DNA from: Sordaria brevicollis
Taxonomy: Eukaryota; Ascomycota; Sordariomycetes; Sordariales; Sordariaceae
Assembly (NCBI GenBank): GCA_033439795.1
Contig: JAUTDP010000002.1
Location: forward strand, 1,922,001 to 1,986,000
DNA length: 64,000 nt
Direction of reading: 5' to 3'
Below, piece after piece: positions 36,946 to 49,500 of the stretch (positions are counted from its first letter, which is position 1; the number at the start of each line of letters is the position of its first letter). The translations under genes were made by a program, and so were the position numbers. The notes under the pieces are model-generated. The model saw only the letters and a program-made list of their open reading frames with translations, had not been told where the DNA came from and made no database searches.

Positions 36946-38270
36946 ATACCCCGAAGTTAATAAAGTTAATAACGATTAAATTATTATTAAAAAAGATTTC
37001 GATAATTTAAAGAAGATAATCCTATAGGAATTATAGAAGAACGTTAAAAAAGCGCTGAAAATATAGGCCAGAATTATAAAGGACGTTTTTCCTAAAATTA
37101 GGTTTATTTTTTAATATATTACGATTATTACCCCCCCTCCGAAGATATTCCTTATTAATTACAATTATACCTTCTTTATTCGAAACGTTATAATTAATAT
37201 TTAATATTCGAAGTGGACGAATAAAGAAATTAAAATTTAAATTGAAAAGATATTTCGCGATTTAAAGACCAGTATTTTTAATATTATACAAATTACTATA
37301 AGATTATTTATAATTAGAAATTATAGAATTATATTCGATAATATTATATATAAATAGTATTAATAATATTAAATTTGGGTTAAGAAGGTTTTTAGCGAAA
37401 AAGCGTTCGTATTTTTGAATATTATTACGTTAATTATTAAAAAATTCCTTTAAAAAAATATTACCGAATATATAAGGATAGAAAATATTATAAAATATAA
37501 TAAGCGAACCCGACCGTTTTTATTATTAGAATACGCCTATAAAAAAAGAGAATTAGCGAAGATAGGGGATTCTTTATAATAGAAATTACAATTATAAAGG
37601 TAATCGAAGCTTTTTATAAAGGATTCCTCTTCTAAGAGAGTAGCGTATATATTTATAAACCATTTACTTCTTTAATTAATATTTAATAGTATATTATTTA
37701 TTAAGGCGTAGAATATTTAGGGAAATTCTATTATAACGTTAACGTTTATAAATATTATAATAAAAATAAATATAATAGGGATTATTTTGGAGAAGTAAAT
37801 TGCCTATTTAATAAGGATAAATTATTAATTTTTTATACTCCGTATAAAAAATATAGGTATTATACCTTTAAAAAGAAGGTATACCTTATTTTTAAGAAAA
37901 TTATTACGAAGGTTATTATAAAATATACCGAGAGGCTACATTCTTTTACATACTAAAAGGATTTTGAAAGAAATATTATATTAAAGCCGGCGGCGGTAAA
38001 AGATAATAAGGATATTAATCTCTTTAATACCCCCTTTATTATTTATATTATTATTATTCGTAAGAAGGAATTTAAAAGCGGAAATAAAGGCCGTACCCGT
38101 AAGTAAATTAATAGGCCTTTTATTAAATCGAAATTAACGGTTAAAGGCCCGATAAACGCGTTTACGAATTTTTAGGGTTTGGGTATTTAGAGCGGCGTTA
38201 ATTTAATCGCCATTATTAAATTAATTATTTAGAAGGAAAAGATTCCTATTCTTACTTTATTCGTAAGGTT
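36946..38270 (+). pseudogene. LINE ORF1 C-terminal part, copy G
   Basis: This is a truncated gag-like frame lacking the GIDL amino end. The homopolymer site is 7 C (37131-37137). A CCHC-like block with decayed cysteines lies near 37720-37870. Confidence 0.6.
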
Positions 38271-38299
38271 AGAAAATATTCCTTTATAGAATAATTAAT

Positions 38300-41200
38300 A
38301 ATTTAATTAAAAATATTCTATTAGAATATAAGGAAATTATATAAGAGAGGGAAATTATTATTCGAATAAGAGGAAATTTATAATATTGTAGCGATTTAAG
38401 AATTGGGTAGAAATTTGAATAGAAATATTTATTATTTATAGGGTAATAAATATATTGGGGTAGATTATTTAGAAAAGGGGAGGGCGGTTATTTATATAAA
38501 TAAGAGATAGAATTTTAAGGATTTAAATTTCTACGTTAAAAAGGATTAGGCTTCTATAATATTTAAAAATTTAAGGGAATTATTAACCGTTTATTCGATT
38601 TATTCCTTTATTAAAACGTATAGAATATTAAAATACGAATAAAGGTTTCCCCTCTTCGAATTCTTCGAAGAAAGACCCTTAATAAAATATTAAATTATAA
38701 TTATCAGAGATTTTAACTTTTATTATCCCAATTAGGATTTAAAGAATAAAATTAGCTTAAAAGCCGAAAGATTTTTTATATAAATACAATAGTAATATAT
38801 ACAATTTATTACCCCTAAAGGGGAATCGATTTATATAAATAACGTAATATAGGAAAAGAGAAATAGGATAATCGATTACGTATAAATAATATTAAGAATT
38901 AAGATTGAATATTAGGGGGTATAATAGTACGAATAGACCGGTTCGGATTATTATTTTTAAAAAATTTGGGTTTATATTAAAAGAAAAATTAGGAAAATAA
39001 AAATAAAAGAAAATTATAATTAGAATTTAATAAATATAAAAAAGGTATAAAAAGTAATATTATAATAGATTTCGGTCTTGGCGAAAATCAATACGAAAGA
39101 GGAATTAGAATTTATATTCGATAAATTCGATAGAAAATTTATAAATATAATAGAAGAATTCGTCCTATATTAGAAGAAAGGTCGAAGGAAAAGAGCGAAA
39201 TAATAGATATTAAAATATAAAATAGCGATAAAAAATACAAGGCAGAAATAGTAGAAATAGTATAAGGAAAGGATATCTTCGAATTAGATAAAATTTATAG
39301 AAATATTAATAAAGATAAGAAGGATTAATATAAAAATTTAGTAAACAATATAGCGAAAAGGCGTTAAAAAGGTATTAAAGAATTTAAATAAATTTTAAAC
39401 CTTCGAAAAATAAACTCGTACCTAAAATTATTTATTAATAGACCCGCTTAAATTTTTAATTTTTAAACGATATAAAGGAATAAAAGAAATTGAAAATTAT
39501 AATAATAAAGTAAATATTTTCGCCGAGCGTTTCTTCCCGAAAATAAACGTCTTTACGGATTATTTATTTAATTAAACCCTTCCTTGAAATATTAACAATT
39601 CGTTATTTATTAACGAATTAATTACCGAGGAAAACGTTTAAGAGGTTTTATTTCGGATAATTTTAAATAAAATATTAAACGTTAATTAATATTCGAATAG
39701 ATTTTTAAAAATTTATAAGGAATTATTCCAAAAGGCTATAGCCGCTTTCGCAATTATAAATTTTCGTCTTAAATATTTCCTATAGTAGTTTAAAAATATA
39801 AAAGTAATTATTTTTAAAAAATTAAAAAAAAACCGCCGTTTAATAAAAATTAATCGGCGTATAGAGGTTAATTTTATTATTAAATAACGTTAGGAAAATT
39901 TTCGAAGCGTTCGTTATTAAAAGATTTATTTAAATTATAGAAGAATTTAACCTTTTATTAAAGGGTTAAATAAGTAATTAAGTAAATTATTCGACCGAAT
40001 TTACTATTTATATTATTATAGATATTATATATATAATTTAGAAATTTAGAGCCGTTATATCGTTAATACTCTTTAATTTTAAAGGCGTATTTAATAAAAT
40101 TAATTATAGGTAACTATTATATATTTTATAGGAAATGCAATTCTTACGATAAATTTTCGAATAGGTAGTAAATTTCGTTAATAGACGAAAAGGTTCCCTT
40201 TTCTTCGATAACGAAATATCCGCTCCCTACGCTATAAAAATTAGAATACTTTAGGGCTCCTTCCTCTCTTTAATTTTTTTTATCCTCTTTATTATTTTAT
40301 TATATTATAAATTAATTACGGTTAAAAATACAATTACAATTAGTTTCGGCGACGATATTAATATTATTATTATAACGAAAATTACCGAAGAGAATTATAA
40401 AATACTTTAAACGGTATAGGAAATTTATTCCGAATAAGTAAGGGAGAGAAGTATAGAATTCGAAGTAAATAAAACGGAATTAATATATTTTATACGGACG
40501 AGGGTATTAAGAATAGAGATTTTCTAATTCGAGGATATTATATTTCGACTAATAGAATTAATAAAATTCTTAAACGTTTAATTGGATTATAAATTCAATT
40601 ATCGAATTTACGCGGAAATTATTAAAAAGAAAATAAAAATTTAAACGAATATATTAATTTAATTAATTATAAAGATTTGGGGTTATTCCTTCATTTATAT
40701 AAGGGAGGTTTATATTAAATATATTCGAAGCGTAATTATATATAAAGTTTTAGCTTTCTATTAACCGATAAAAATATATAGTAAACCCCGAAGGATAATA
40801 ATCGGATTAATTAAATATTAAATTAAATATTTAAAAATCGTTATTAGGGTATATAAGGCTATACTAATACGGAACTTTAAAACGGAAATTTTTTACCTAT
40901 TATTTAATTTTTATTTTAATAAATAGGTAAGGGTTTTCGAAGAGAGATTCGCCCGTACGGATTAGGTTAAATTTATTCGAAGAATAGTAATTTAGGTAAT
41001 TAATTATATTTAAATAAAACGAATAAGAGGTTGATTATTTATTAATAGACCGGAAAGTAATATTATTAAAATTAAATAAATAAAGGAATAAATATTAATA
41101 AAGAATTTTATAGCGATTATAGCGGGACTACCCCCGGTAATAAGTATACCCGTTTAATTATTATAGCCGTTAGAATTTTTAACCTTCGATCGAGAAATAT

Positions 41201-41577
41201 AATTAAAGGACGTTATAAAGCGAGAATAAGTATTATATTATAATTATTAATTAATAATAATAATAATTAAATTAAATCGGTAATATAAATTTACGATTTT
41301 TAATTTCGACCCGAAATTTAATAATATTATAATAAAATAATATATAATCGGTTAAAAAAAGAAGAAGCGGAAGAGAATTCAATTTTTAAAGGATAATAAA
41401 GATTATTATTTATTAATAAAAACGAAGAATTCTTTCTTTATTTAAATAAGAACGGAAGTAATTAATTTTAGGGCCTTCCTTTTTTAAAGGAGAATCTCCG
41501 ATATTAATACTCCTATTTATTTATACAAATTAGGACGAAAAACGTTCTATTATATTACGTTCGAATATTTCCGGATA
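38300..41577 (+). pseudogene. LINE ORF2 (endonuclease, RT), copy G
   Basis: The EEP endonuclease runs from about 38300 (xxIxELGRN near 38390, DFNFYYPN near 38710, IDYV near 38870, GSDYY near 38945). The RT runs from about 39470, with NFKGVFNKINY near 40075, GSxLSLIxF near 40255, and FGDD at about 40342-40355. Both catalytic aspartates therefore remain here, unlike in most copies. FLNV lies near 40570. The C-terminal zinc-like block (41495-41575) is cut by copy H. Stops elsewhere make it non-functional. Confidence 0.77.
41563..41577. repeat. Target-site duplication of copy H, left
   Basis: GAATATTTCCGGATA is identical to 42221-42235. Confidence 0.92.
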
Positions 41578-42220
41578 AGTAAGATTCTTATTCCCTAATT
41601 AAATCTATAGCGCCAATATAATATAGGGTCTATTTCCGATTCCCCGTAAAATGAAACCGTAAGCGTTAAGCGCCCCGGATAAAAACCCCGGCTATATTTC
41701 TCGGCGCGGACCTATCCGCGCCGCTTCTTCGGCGTTCTACGATCGCGGTATATATTTACCGCTAACGCAATTAATATCCGTCTTATCCCTTTTATTTACC
41801 GTTACGTTAAAATATTAAACCGTTCCACCTTTTTAATCCGTTATCCCGTCCCTTATTTATTACCGCTTTCCGCCTTCTATTCCTCCGCCCGTTTACCCTT
41901 TTAACCGCCTTTAAATTTTTTAACCGTTAAATTTTCCTTTATTTTTTCTATCCTCTTCCTCCCCCTATTATAATTACGTCTCTACTACGGTTTATATTAA
42001 CGTAAGGACTTCCTTCCCCTAAATATAAAAACCCCCTATCCCCCGGGTTTTTTTAGGCTTTTCCTTCCTTTAATAATAATAATCGATTCGAAATAGCTAC
42101 TCCCCGTTAAAAACGCGCTGAGGCGCTCCGTAAGATGATGGAGACTTCCGACGAGGATAAGGGCGAAAATTCGTCTCCCCTTCGCCCTCCTTCGCCGACC
42201 CCCATATTTAGTACGGCTGA
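41578..42220 (-). mobile_element. LINE copy H, 5'-truncated (643 bp)
   Basis: This is only the 3' end of the LINE in minus orientation, from the AAGATTCTTATTCCC terminus to a point in the 3' UTR near GTACGGCTGA, with a perfect 15-bp TSD. This is a textbook 5'-truncated product of target-primed reverse transcription. Its right half is GC-rich and keeps TG-containing words (for example GATGATGGAG) that have decayed in every longer copy, so it is less mutated and useful for reconstructing the unmutated 3' UTR. The 3' hairpin GGCGCGGACCTATCCGCGCC at 41703-41722 has intact 8-bp arms. Confidence 0.92.
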
Positions 42221-42639
42221 GAATATTTCCGGATAGTAAATATATAATTTGTAATAATTAATTAGCCGTAAACGTAAGAATAATTCTAAATTTATTCAAA
42301 CGATGGAATTAAAGCCGAAAGAATTTTATTATAAGTATTTCGGTTAGAACGATTAAATAAATACCGCTTAATAATTAAATTAAAAGAGGAATAGCGAAAT
42401 GAATTCGTTCGCTATTTTTAATTTTCTTTTCTTTTTTTTCTTTTATTTTTATTTATTAATACGTTAAAACGAAGATAGGGGGAGGATTTTTATTTAATTA
42501 AGAGTTTATCGGGTTACGAAAGCGATAATTTATTTAATTATTATTTCTTTTTATAATTAATTAAAATTTTTAGTATTTTATTATTATCGGCGAATAAACG
42601 ATTTTATTTATTAAATTAATGAATATATTAACGTATAAT

Positions 42640-43165
42640 ATTAATTATAAATTAATATTAAATAAATTAATTATTATTAATAAGAATAGGATTAGTAAGA
42701 CGAATAGCCGGCGAATTGATTTTTATCGGGGAATTATTATAGGAAAGTATATAAATATTATTATTATTTTGGGGAATTTTATTATTATTATTATAAAGTA
42801 AATTACTATTATTATTATAAGGTAAATTATTATTATTATTATAGGGGATACTATTCGAAGGAATATAATTACCGATTAAATTATTTTTATTGGAAAGGAG
42901 GAATTCGTAATAGCCTTTTTAAAAGTAATTATTAACCGATTATTTTCTATAGCGAATAAATTACTTAAAGGTACTAATAAAATTATTATTAATAAAGCGA
43001 AGGCGAATCGCGCCGGTAAACTCTTTAGTAATAATATAGAAATAAATAAAATAATTGCGGAATTTACTACTAACCGGGTTTTTAGTAACAACTTTCTCTT
43101 AAAAGGTATTACGGAAATTATAAAAATTACGAAATATATCGATTATATAACGCGAAATTATTAAA
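42640..43165 (+). pseudogene. Conserved LINE ORF3 region, copy G
   Basis: This frame reads GKEEFVIAFLKVIINRLFSI, then a KLLKGTNKIIINKAKANRAG block and NKIIAEFTTNRVFSNNF. It is open from the EEF block to about 43150 with no stop. Repeats of about 24 bp lie at 42765-42850. The antisense open frame over the same bases (42876-43091) is a shadow. The function is unknown to me. Confidence 0.53.
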
Positions 43166-44010
43166 ATATATTAGGTAATTTAATTAAATTTATTTAAAAA
43201 TAAATTAAAGTAGGAAACGTTAACGATATAAAGGATAGTAATTTATTCGGGTAATTAGGGATATAATAGGTCGATTTAATAATAGTTTTTATATAAATAT
43301 TATAATACAGGACGGCCGGGAAGGCGAAAAGGGCTTTAATTAATTGGAGGGTATAGGCGAAATATAAGGGAGTGCGAATATAACTTTAGAAAAATTAATA
43401 TAAGGATAAAATATAATAGAAGGAGGATTTATCCTTTTTTTAATATATAAAAGAATTTATTATTAATAAGGAATTTAATAATATATTTAAAGTTAATTTT
43501 AATATTAGTATTAATTATATTAAATATAAGGGTTGGTAAAAGAAAGCGAGGAGGAGACGAATTTTTACTTTTATTTTCGTTGGAGGTTTTTATTATTTTA
43601 TAGAGCGCTTTAATACGTTTTTAATGGGGAATGGCTATTTCGAATCGATTATTATTATTATTAAAGGAAGGAAAAGTTTAAAAAAGCCCGGGGAATAAGG
43701 GGTTTTTATATTTAGGGGAGGGAAATCTTTATATTAATATAAATTATAATAGAAATATAACCGTAGTAAAAGAGGAAAAGGATAGAAGGAATAAAGGAAA
43801 ATTTAATAGTTAGGAAGTTTAATAGCGATTAAAAGGGTAAATAAGCGGGGGAATAAAAGGTAAAAGGCGGTAGTAAATAAAGGATAGAATAACGGATTAA
43901 AAAGGCGGAATAATCTAATATTTTAATATAATAGTAAATAAAAGGGATAAAGCGGATATTAATCGTATTAACGGTAAGTATATATTGCAATTGTAAAACG
44001 CCGAAGAAGC

Positions 44011-44030
44011 GGCGCGGATAAGTCCGCGCC
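44011..44030 (+). other. 3'-end hairpin of the LINE (copy G), perfect
   Basis: GGCGCGGATAAGTCCGCGCC has 8-bp perfect arms around TAAG. It lies about 130 bp from the element 3' end and just upstream of the GCCGGGG...CCGGGGC core. I infer a role in RT recognition; CpG-only GC content also protects it from RIP. Confidence 0.65.
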
Positions 44031-44163
44031 GGGAAATATAGCCGGGGTTTTTATCCGGGGCGCTTAACGCCTACGGTTTTATCCTATAGGGAATCGGAAA
44101 TAGACCCTATACTATATTAGCGCTATAAATATAGCTAGGGAATAAGAATCTTACTTACTTATT

Positions 44164-44403
44164 AATATTTCGCCGAAAGGCTTAAAGTATAAAGGACTTA
44201 GGCGGGGCGTACAATTAAAACGGGGGAACCTCCTTTTTTTTACTAATTTTTATTAGGAAGAGAAATCGTAATCCTTAGTATAATATTAAATATAAAGTAT
44301 AACTCCATATTTCTACCTAATTCCCTATTATTTTTCTTATTGGCTTTACGGCCCTCCTACTTCTCGTTATTATTAAGACCGCAAATATAAACGAACTAAT
44401 AAA
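44164..44403 (-). mobile_element. MULE-2, left internal piece
   Basis: About 240 bp are homologous to 51893-52145 of MULE-1 (TATTAATATTTCGCCGAAAGG and onward). It is what remains of the transposase-3'-side noncoding part of MULE-2, cut on the left by LINE copy G and on the right by insertion of MULE-1. It keeps several CpA words that are TpA in MULE-1. No gene is visible. Confidence 0.75.
44396..44403. repeat. Target-site duplication of MULE-1, left
   Basis: CTAATAAA is repeated at 55055-55062. The uninterrupted version of this site is seen inside MULE-1 itself (TTAATAAAAGCAATTTTAG near 52138). Confidence 0.8.
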
Positions 44404-44519
44404 GAGACATCTTCGGGACGTAGTATTACTTTCCTAACTACGTAGTGTTATTGCGTACGTAGGAATATCTTTAACGACCTTCCTACACACGCAGTGTCCA
44501 TATAAATCCCTAACCCTAA
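44404..44519. repeat. MULE-1 terminal inverted repeat, left
   Basis: This repeat of about 116 bp is inverted with respect to 54940-55054 and 57852-57966. Its inner end contains CCCTAACCCTAA, two units of the common telomere repeat. Confidence 0.85.
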
Positions 44520-44758
44520 TACTAAGATTACCTTTTCTCCAGGAAAACTTCCGCACTACAACTTTATATTTATATTATTATTATTATTATTAGAAATAAT
44601 ATTAAAATACCTTCAATTTCCTCTAAACGCTCTTATAAGTAGTAAATTTCATATCGATTATTATTAACCCCGAAAGGGGTGCTATAAGGACGCCCGTAGT
44701 ATAGCGGTTTACTATTAACGAATAATAGCCGTTATTAATATTATAAATTCGTAAAAAC

Positions 44759-44771
44759 CTTCTATTCGAAT
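44759..44771. repeat. Target-site duplication of copy I, left
   Basis: CTTCTATTCGAAT is repeated at 51742-51754. The outermost base may instead belong to the LINE tail. Confidence 0.88.
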
Positions 44772-44829
44772 AAAAAAAAACTGCTTTAGAACCGGAAACG
44801 CCGATTTCTAGTCGAGGAGCGCTCTAAAA

Positions 44830-46530
44830 CGAAAACCGATAACGGGAATCGATTTAAAAGGGTCTTTTACGTCCTTTATAATATCCCGCGACGAATATAG
44901 CGATAACGATATATCGTTATTACTAATAGCGATTAATAATGGTAACTATAAATTCGAAAATAGCGTCTATAATCCGTTCGTAGGATTCTCAATTTACAAC
45001 GATCTTAACGTAGCGTACGCCGCGAAGACTTCGGAAAAAATGTAAAAGGATAATGAAATTATAAAAAAATTTATCGCTAAAGCGAATAAATCTTTAAACT
45101 ACGACGCCGTTTCGCTCGAAAATTGTAATTAGGCTCGTAAATTATTTAACGAATATACAAAAATTTTCGTAAAAAAAAGTAGGATAACGTACCCCGAAAT
45201 TAATAAAATTAATAACGATTAAATTATTATTAGGAAAGATTTTAACGATTTAAAAAAACGATCCTATAAAAATTATAAAAAAACGTTAAAGAGGTATTAA
45301 AAATATAGGCCGGAATTATAAAGGACGCTTTTCTTAAAATTAGGTCTATCCTTTAATATATTATAATTATTACCCCCCCCCTAAAAATATTCCCCATTAA
45401 TTACGATTATACCCTCCTTATCCGAAGTATTATAATCGATATTTAATATTTAAAGTAAACGAACGAAGAAATTAAAATTTAAATTAAAAAAATACTTCGC
45501 AATTTAAAGACTAATACCCTTAATATTATATAAACCGCTACGAAATTACTTATAATTAAAAATTATAAAATTATATTTAATAACGCTATATACGAATAAT
45601 ATTAATAATATTAAATTTAAATTAAGAAAATTTTTAGTAAAAAAACATTCGTATTTTTAAATATTATTACGTTAATCGCTAAAGGGTTCCTTTAAGCGAA
45701 TATTACTAAATATATAAGGATAGAGGATATTATTTATGAAATATAATAAATAAACCCGACCGCCTTTATTATTAAAATATATTTATAAAAAAAAAGAATT
45801 AGCGAAGATAAGGGACTTTTTATAATAGAAATTATAATTATAAAAGTATTTAAAATTCTCTATAAAAAATTCCTCTTTTAAGAGGGCGGCGCGTATATTT
45901 GCAAACCGTTTACTTCTTCGGCTAATATTTAATAATATTTTATTTATTAAAGCGTAGGATATTTAAAGAAGTTTTATTATAACGCTAATATTTATAAACG
46001 TTATAATAAAAATAAATATAATAAAGACTATTTTAAAGAAACGAATTATTTATTTAACGAAAATAAATCGCTAATCTTTTATATTCTATATAGAAAATAC
46101 GGGTATTACGCCTTCGAAAAAAAGGTATACCCTATTTTTAAAAGAATTATCGCGAAGGCTACTATAAAGTACGCCGAAAGGCTACGTTTATTTATATATT
46201 AAAAGGACTTTAAAAAAAATATTATATTAGAACTAGCGGCGGCGGAAAATAATAAGGATATTAATTTCCTTAACGCCCCCCCTACCGCCCGTATTATTAT
46301 TATTCGTAAAAAGGAATTTAAAAGCGGAAATAGAAATTATATTTATAAATAGATTAATAGGCCTTTTATTAAACCGAAATTAACGGTTAAAAGCCTAATA
46401 AACGTATTTACGAATTTTTAAAGCTCGGGTACTCGGAACGGCGCTAATTTAATCGCCGTTATTAAACCGGTTACTTAAAAAGAAAAAATTCCTACTTTTA
46501 CTCCGCCCGTAGGGTTAGAAAATACTCCCT
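44830..46530 (+). pseudogene. LINE ORF1 (gag-like), copy I
   Basis: This is the gag-like first ORF. Conserved early blocks are the GIDL region near 44850, the acidic patch near 44890-44915, and NGNYKFENSVYNPF near 44938-44980. The poly-C site has 9 C (45373-45381). The zinc-knuckle relic is at 45970-46090 (FYYNANIYKRYNKNKYNKDY: Cys and His positions decayed to Tyr). The proline/isoleucine-rich end PxLxPPVGLENTPL lies near 46490-46530. It is non-functional. The start codon cannot be fixed because no ATG is shared between copies. Confidence 0.67.
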
Positions 46531-46544
46531 TATAGAATAATTAA

Positions 46545-49500
46545 TAATCCGATTAAAAATATTCTATTAAAATATAAGGAAATTATACGAAAGAGGGAAA
46601 TTATTATTCAAATAAGAGGAAACTTATAATATTATAGCGATTTAAAAGCCGGATAGGAATTTAAACGAAGATATTTATTATTTATAAGGCGGTAAATATA
46701 TCGGGGTAAATTATTTAGAAAAGGAGAGGGCGGTTATTTATATAAATAAAAAATAGAATTTTAAGGATTTAAATTTCTATATCGGAAAAAATTAGGCCTT
46801 TATAACGTTTAAAAATTTAAAGGAGCTATTAACCGTTTATTCAATTTATTCTCCTATTAAAATATATAAAATACTAGAATACGAATAAAGGTTTCCCCTC
46901 TTCAAATTCTTCGAAGAAAAACCCCTAATAAATTATTAAATTATAATTATTAGAAATTTTAACCTTTATTATCTTAATTAGGATTTAGAGAATAAAATTA
47001 GCCTAGGAGCCGAAAAATTCTTTATATAAATACGATAGTAATATATATAATTCGTTACCCTTAAAGGGGAACCGACTTATATAAATAATATAATACGGAA
47101 AAAAAGAAATAAAATAATCGATTACGTATAAATAATATTAAAAATCGAAATTGAATATTAAGGGGCGTAACGGTACGAATAAACCGATTCGGATTATTAT
47201 CCTTAAGAAATTTAAATCTATACCAAAAGAAAAATTAGGAAAATAGAAGTAAAGGAAAATTATAATTAGAATTTAATAAATATAAAAAGGGTATAAAAGG
47301 CGGTATTATAATAAATTTCGGTCCTAGCGAAGATTAATATAAAAGAGGAATTAAAATTTATATTTAATAAATTCGATAAAGAATTTATAAATATAATAGA
47401 AGAATTCGTCTTGTATTAGAAGAAAAATCGAAAGAGAAGAGCGAAGTAATAAATATTAAAATATAAAATAATAACGAAAAATACGAAGCGGAAATAGTAA
47501 AAATAATATAAAGAAAGGATATTTTCGAATTAAATAAAATTCGTAGAAATATCGATAAAGAAAAGAAAAATTAACGCGAAAATTTAATAAATAATATAGT
47601 AAAAAGGTATTGAAAAGGCGTCGAAGAATTTAAATAAACTTTAAACCTTCGAAAAATAAGCCTATACCCGAAGTTATTTATTAATAAACCCGCTTAAATT
47701 CCTAATTTTTAAATAATATAAAGGAATAAAAGAAATTGAAGATTATAACGGTAAAATAAATATTTTCGCCGAACGTTTCTTTCCGAAGGTAAATATTCTT
47801 ATAAATTATCTATTTAATTAAACCCTTCCCTTAAATATTAATAATTTATTATTTATTAACGAATTATTTACCGAAGAAAATATTTAAGAAGTTTTATTTC
47901 GGATAATTCCGAATAAAATACTAAGCGTCGATTAATATTCGAATAAATTTTTAAAAATTTGTAGGGAATTATTCCGAAAAATTATAACCGCTCTTATAAT
48001 TACGAATTTTCGTTTTAAGTATTTCCTATAACGGTTTAAAAACGCGAAAATAATTATTCTTAAAAAGTTAGGAAAAACCGCTATATAATAAAAGTTAACC
48101 GGCGTATAAAAGTTAATTTTATTATTAAATAACGTTGGGAAAATCTTCGAAACGCTTATTACTAAAAGATTTATTTAAACCGTAGAAGAATTTAACCTCC
48201 TATTAAAGGGTTAAATAAATAATCGGGTAGGCCGTTTAATTAAATTTACTATTTATATTATTACGGATATTATATATATAATTTAAAAATTCGGAGTTAT
48301 TATATTATTAATATTCTTTAATTTTAAAAGCGTATTCGATAAAATTAATTATAAGTAGTTATTATATACCTTATAGGAAATGCGATTTCTATAATAAATT
48401 TTCGAATAGGTAGCGAATTTCGTTAATAAATAAAGAAATTCCCTCTTTTTCGACGACGAAATATCCGCTCCCTACGTTATAAAAGCCGGAATACTCTAAA
48501 GCTCCCCCTTCTCCTTAATTCTTTTTATCCTTTTTATTATTTTATTATATTATAAATTAATTATAATTAAAAATATAATTATAATCGGCTTTACCGACGA
48601 TATTAATATCGTCGTTATAGTAAAGATTATTGAAGAGAATTATAGGATATTTTAAATAATATAGGAAATTTATTCCGAGTAGGTAAGGGAAAAAGGTATA
48701 GAATTCGAAGCGAATAAAACGGAATTAATATATTTTATACGGACGAAGGTATTAAGAACGGAAATTCTCTAATTCGGGGATATTATATTTTAATTAATAG
48801 AATTAATAAAATTCCTAAGCGATTAATTAAATTATAAATTTAATTATCGAACCTACGTAAAAGCTATTAAAAAGAAAATAAAAATTTAAACGAATATATT
48901 AACCCAATTAGCCGTAAAGATTTAAAATTACTCTTTCGTTTGTACGAAGGAAATTTATACTAAATATATTCGAAGTGCGATTATATATAGAATTTTAATT
49001 TTCTACTAACCGATAAAAATATATAATAAACCCCGAAAGATAATAATTGGATTAATTAAATATTAAATTAAATATTTAAAAATCGTCGCTAAGGCGTATA
49101 AAATTATACTAATATAAAACTTTAAAATAGAAACTTTTTACCTACTATTCGACTTCTACCTTAATAAATAAGTAAAGGCTTTCGAAGAGAAATTCGCCTA
49201 TACGGACTAGGCTAAATTCGTCCGAGGAATAGTAATTTAAATAATTAATTATATTTAAATAAAACGAATAAGAGGTTGACTATTTATTAATAAATTGGAA
49301 AGCGGTATTATTAAAAATAAATAAACGGAAAAATAAATACCGATGGAAAATTTTATAACGATTATAATAAAATTACCCCCGGCAATAAGTATACCCGTTT
49401 AACTATTATAACCGCTAAAACCTTCAACCTTTAATCGAGAAGTATAATTAAAGGACGTTATAAAAAGAAAATAAATATTATATTATAATTATTAATTAAT

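Larger units (their letters stand above)
36946..41577 (+). mobile_element. LINE copy G, left part, 5' end missing
   Basis: This is a plus-strand LINE beginning inside ORF1 (TACCCCGAAGTTAATAAAG, equal to about 2335 in copy B), so roughly 400 bp of 5' sequence is absent. It abuts the 5' end of copy E head to head. It is interrupted by short copy H at 41578 and ends normally at 44163. Confidence 0.88.
42221..44163 (+). mobile_element. LINE copy G, 3' part
   Basis: Copy G resumes at the second GAATATTTCCGGATA and continues through ORF3 and the 3' UTR to the terminus GGGAATAAGAATCTTACTTACTTA, one of the best preserved 3' ends here. The adjoining sequence is MULE-2. Confidence 0.9.
44404..44771 (-). 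mobile_element. MULE-1, left end (continues at 51755)
   Basis: This is the left terminus of a Mutator-like element. It starts with a terminal inverted repeat of about 116 bp (44404-44519) that begins GAGACATCTTCGGGACGTAG and is the inverse of 54940-55054. Noncoding sequence then follows to 44771, where LINE copy I is inserted. An ATT/TTA microsatellite lies at 44573-44592. Decay is mild in this part. Confidence 0.8.

Noticed and set aside
42876..43091. Antisense open frame with hydrophobic residues, possible membrane protein
   Set aside because: It is the shadow of ORF3 on the other strand; the sense frame is conserved across copies and the antisense methionine is not.
44573..44592. TTA microsatellite as a functional element
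   Set aside because: Short ATT/TTA runs are common in this AT-rich sequence and nothing else marks it.
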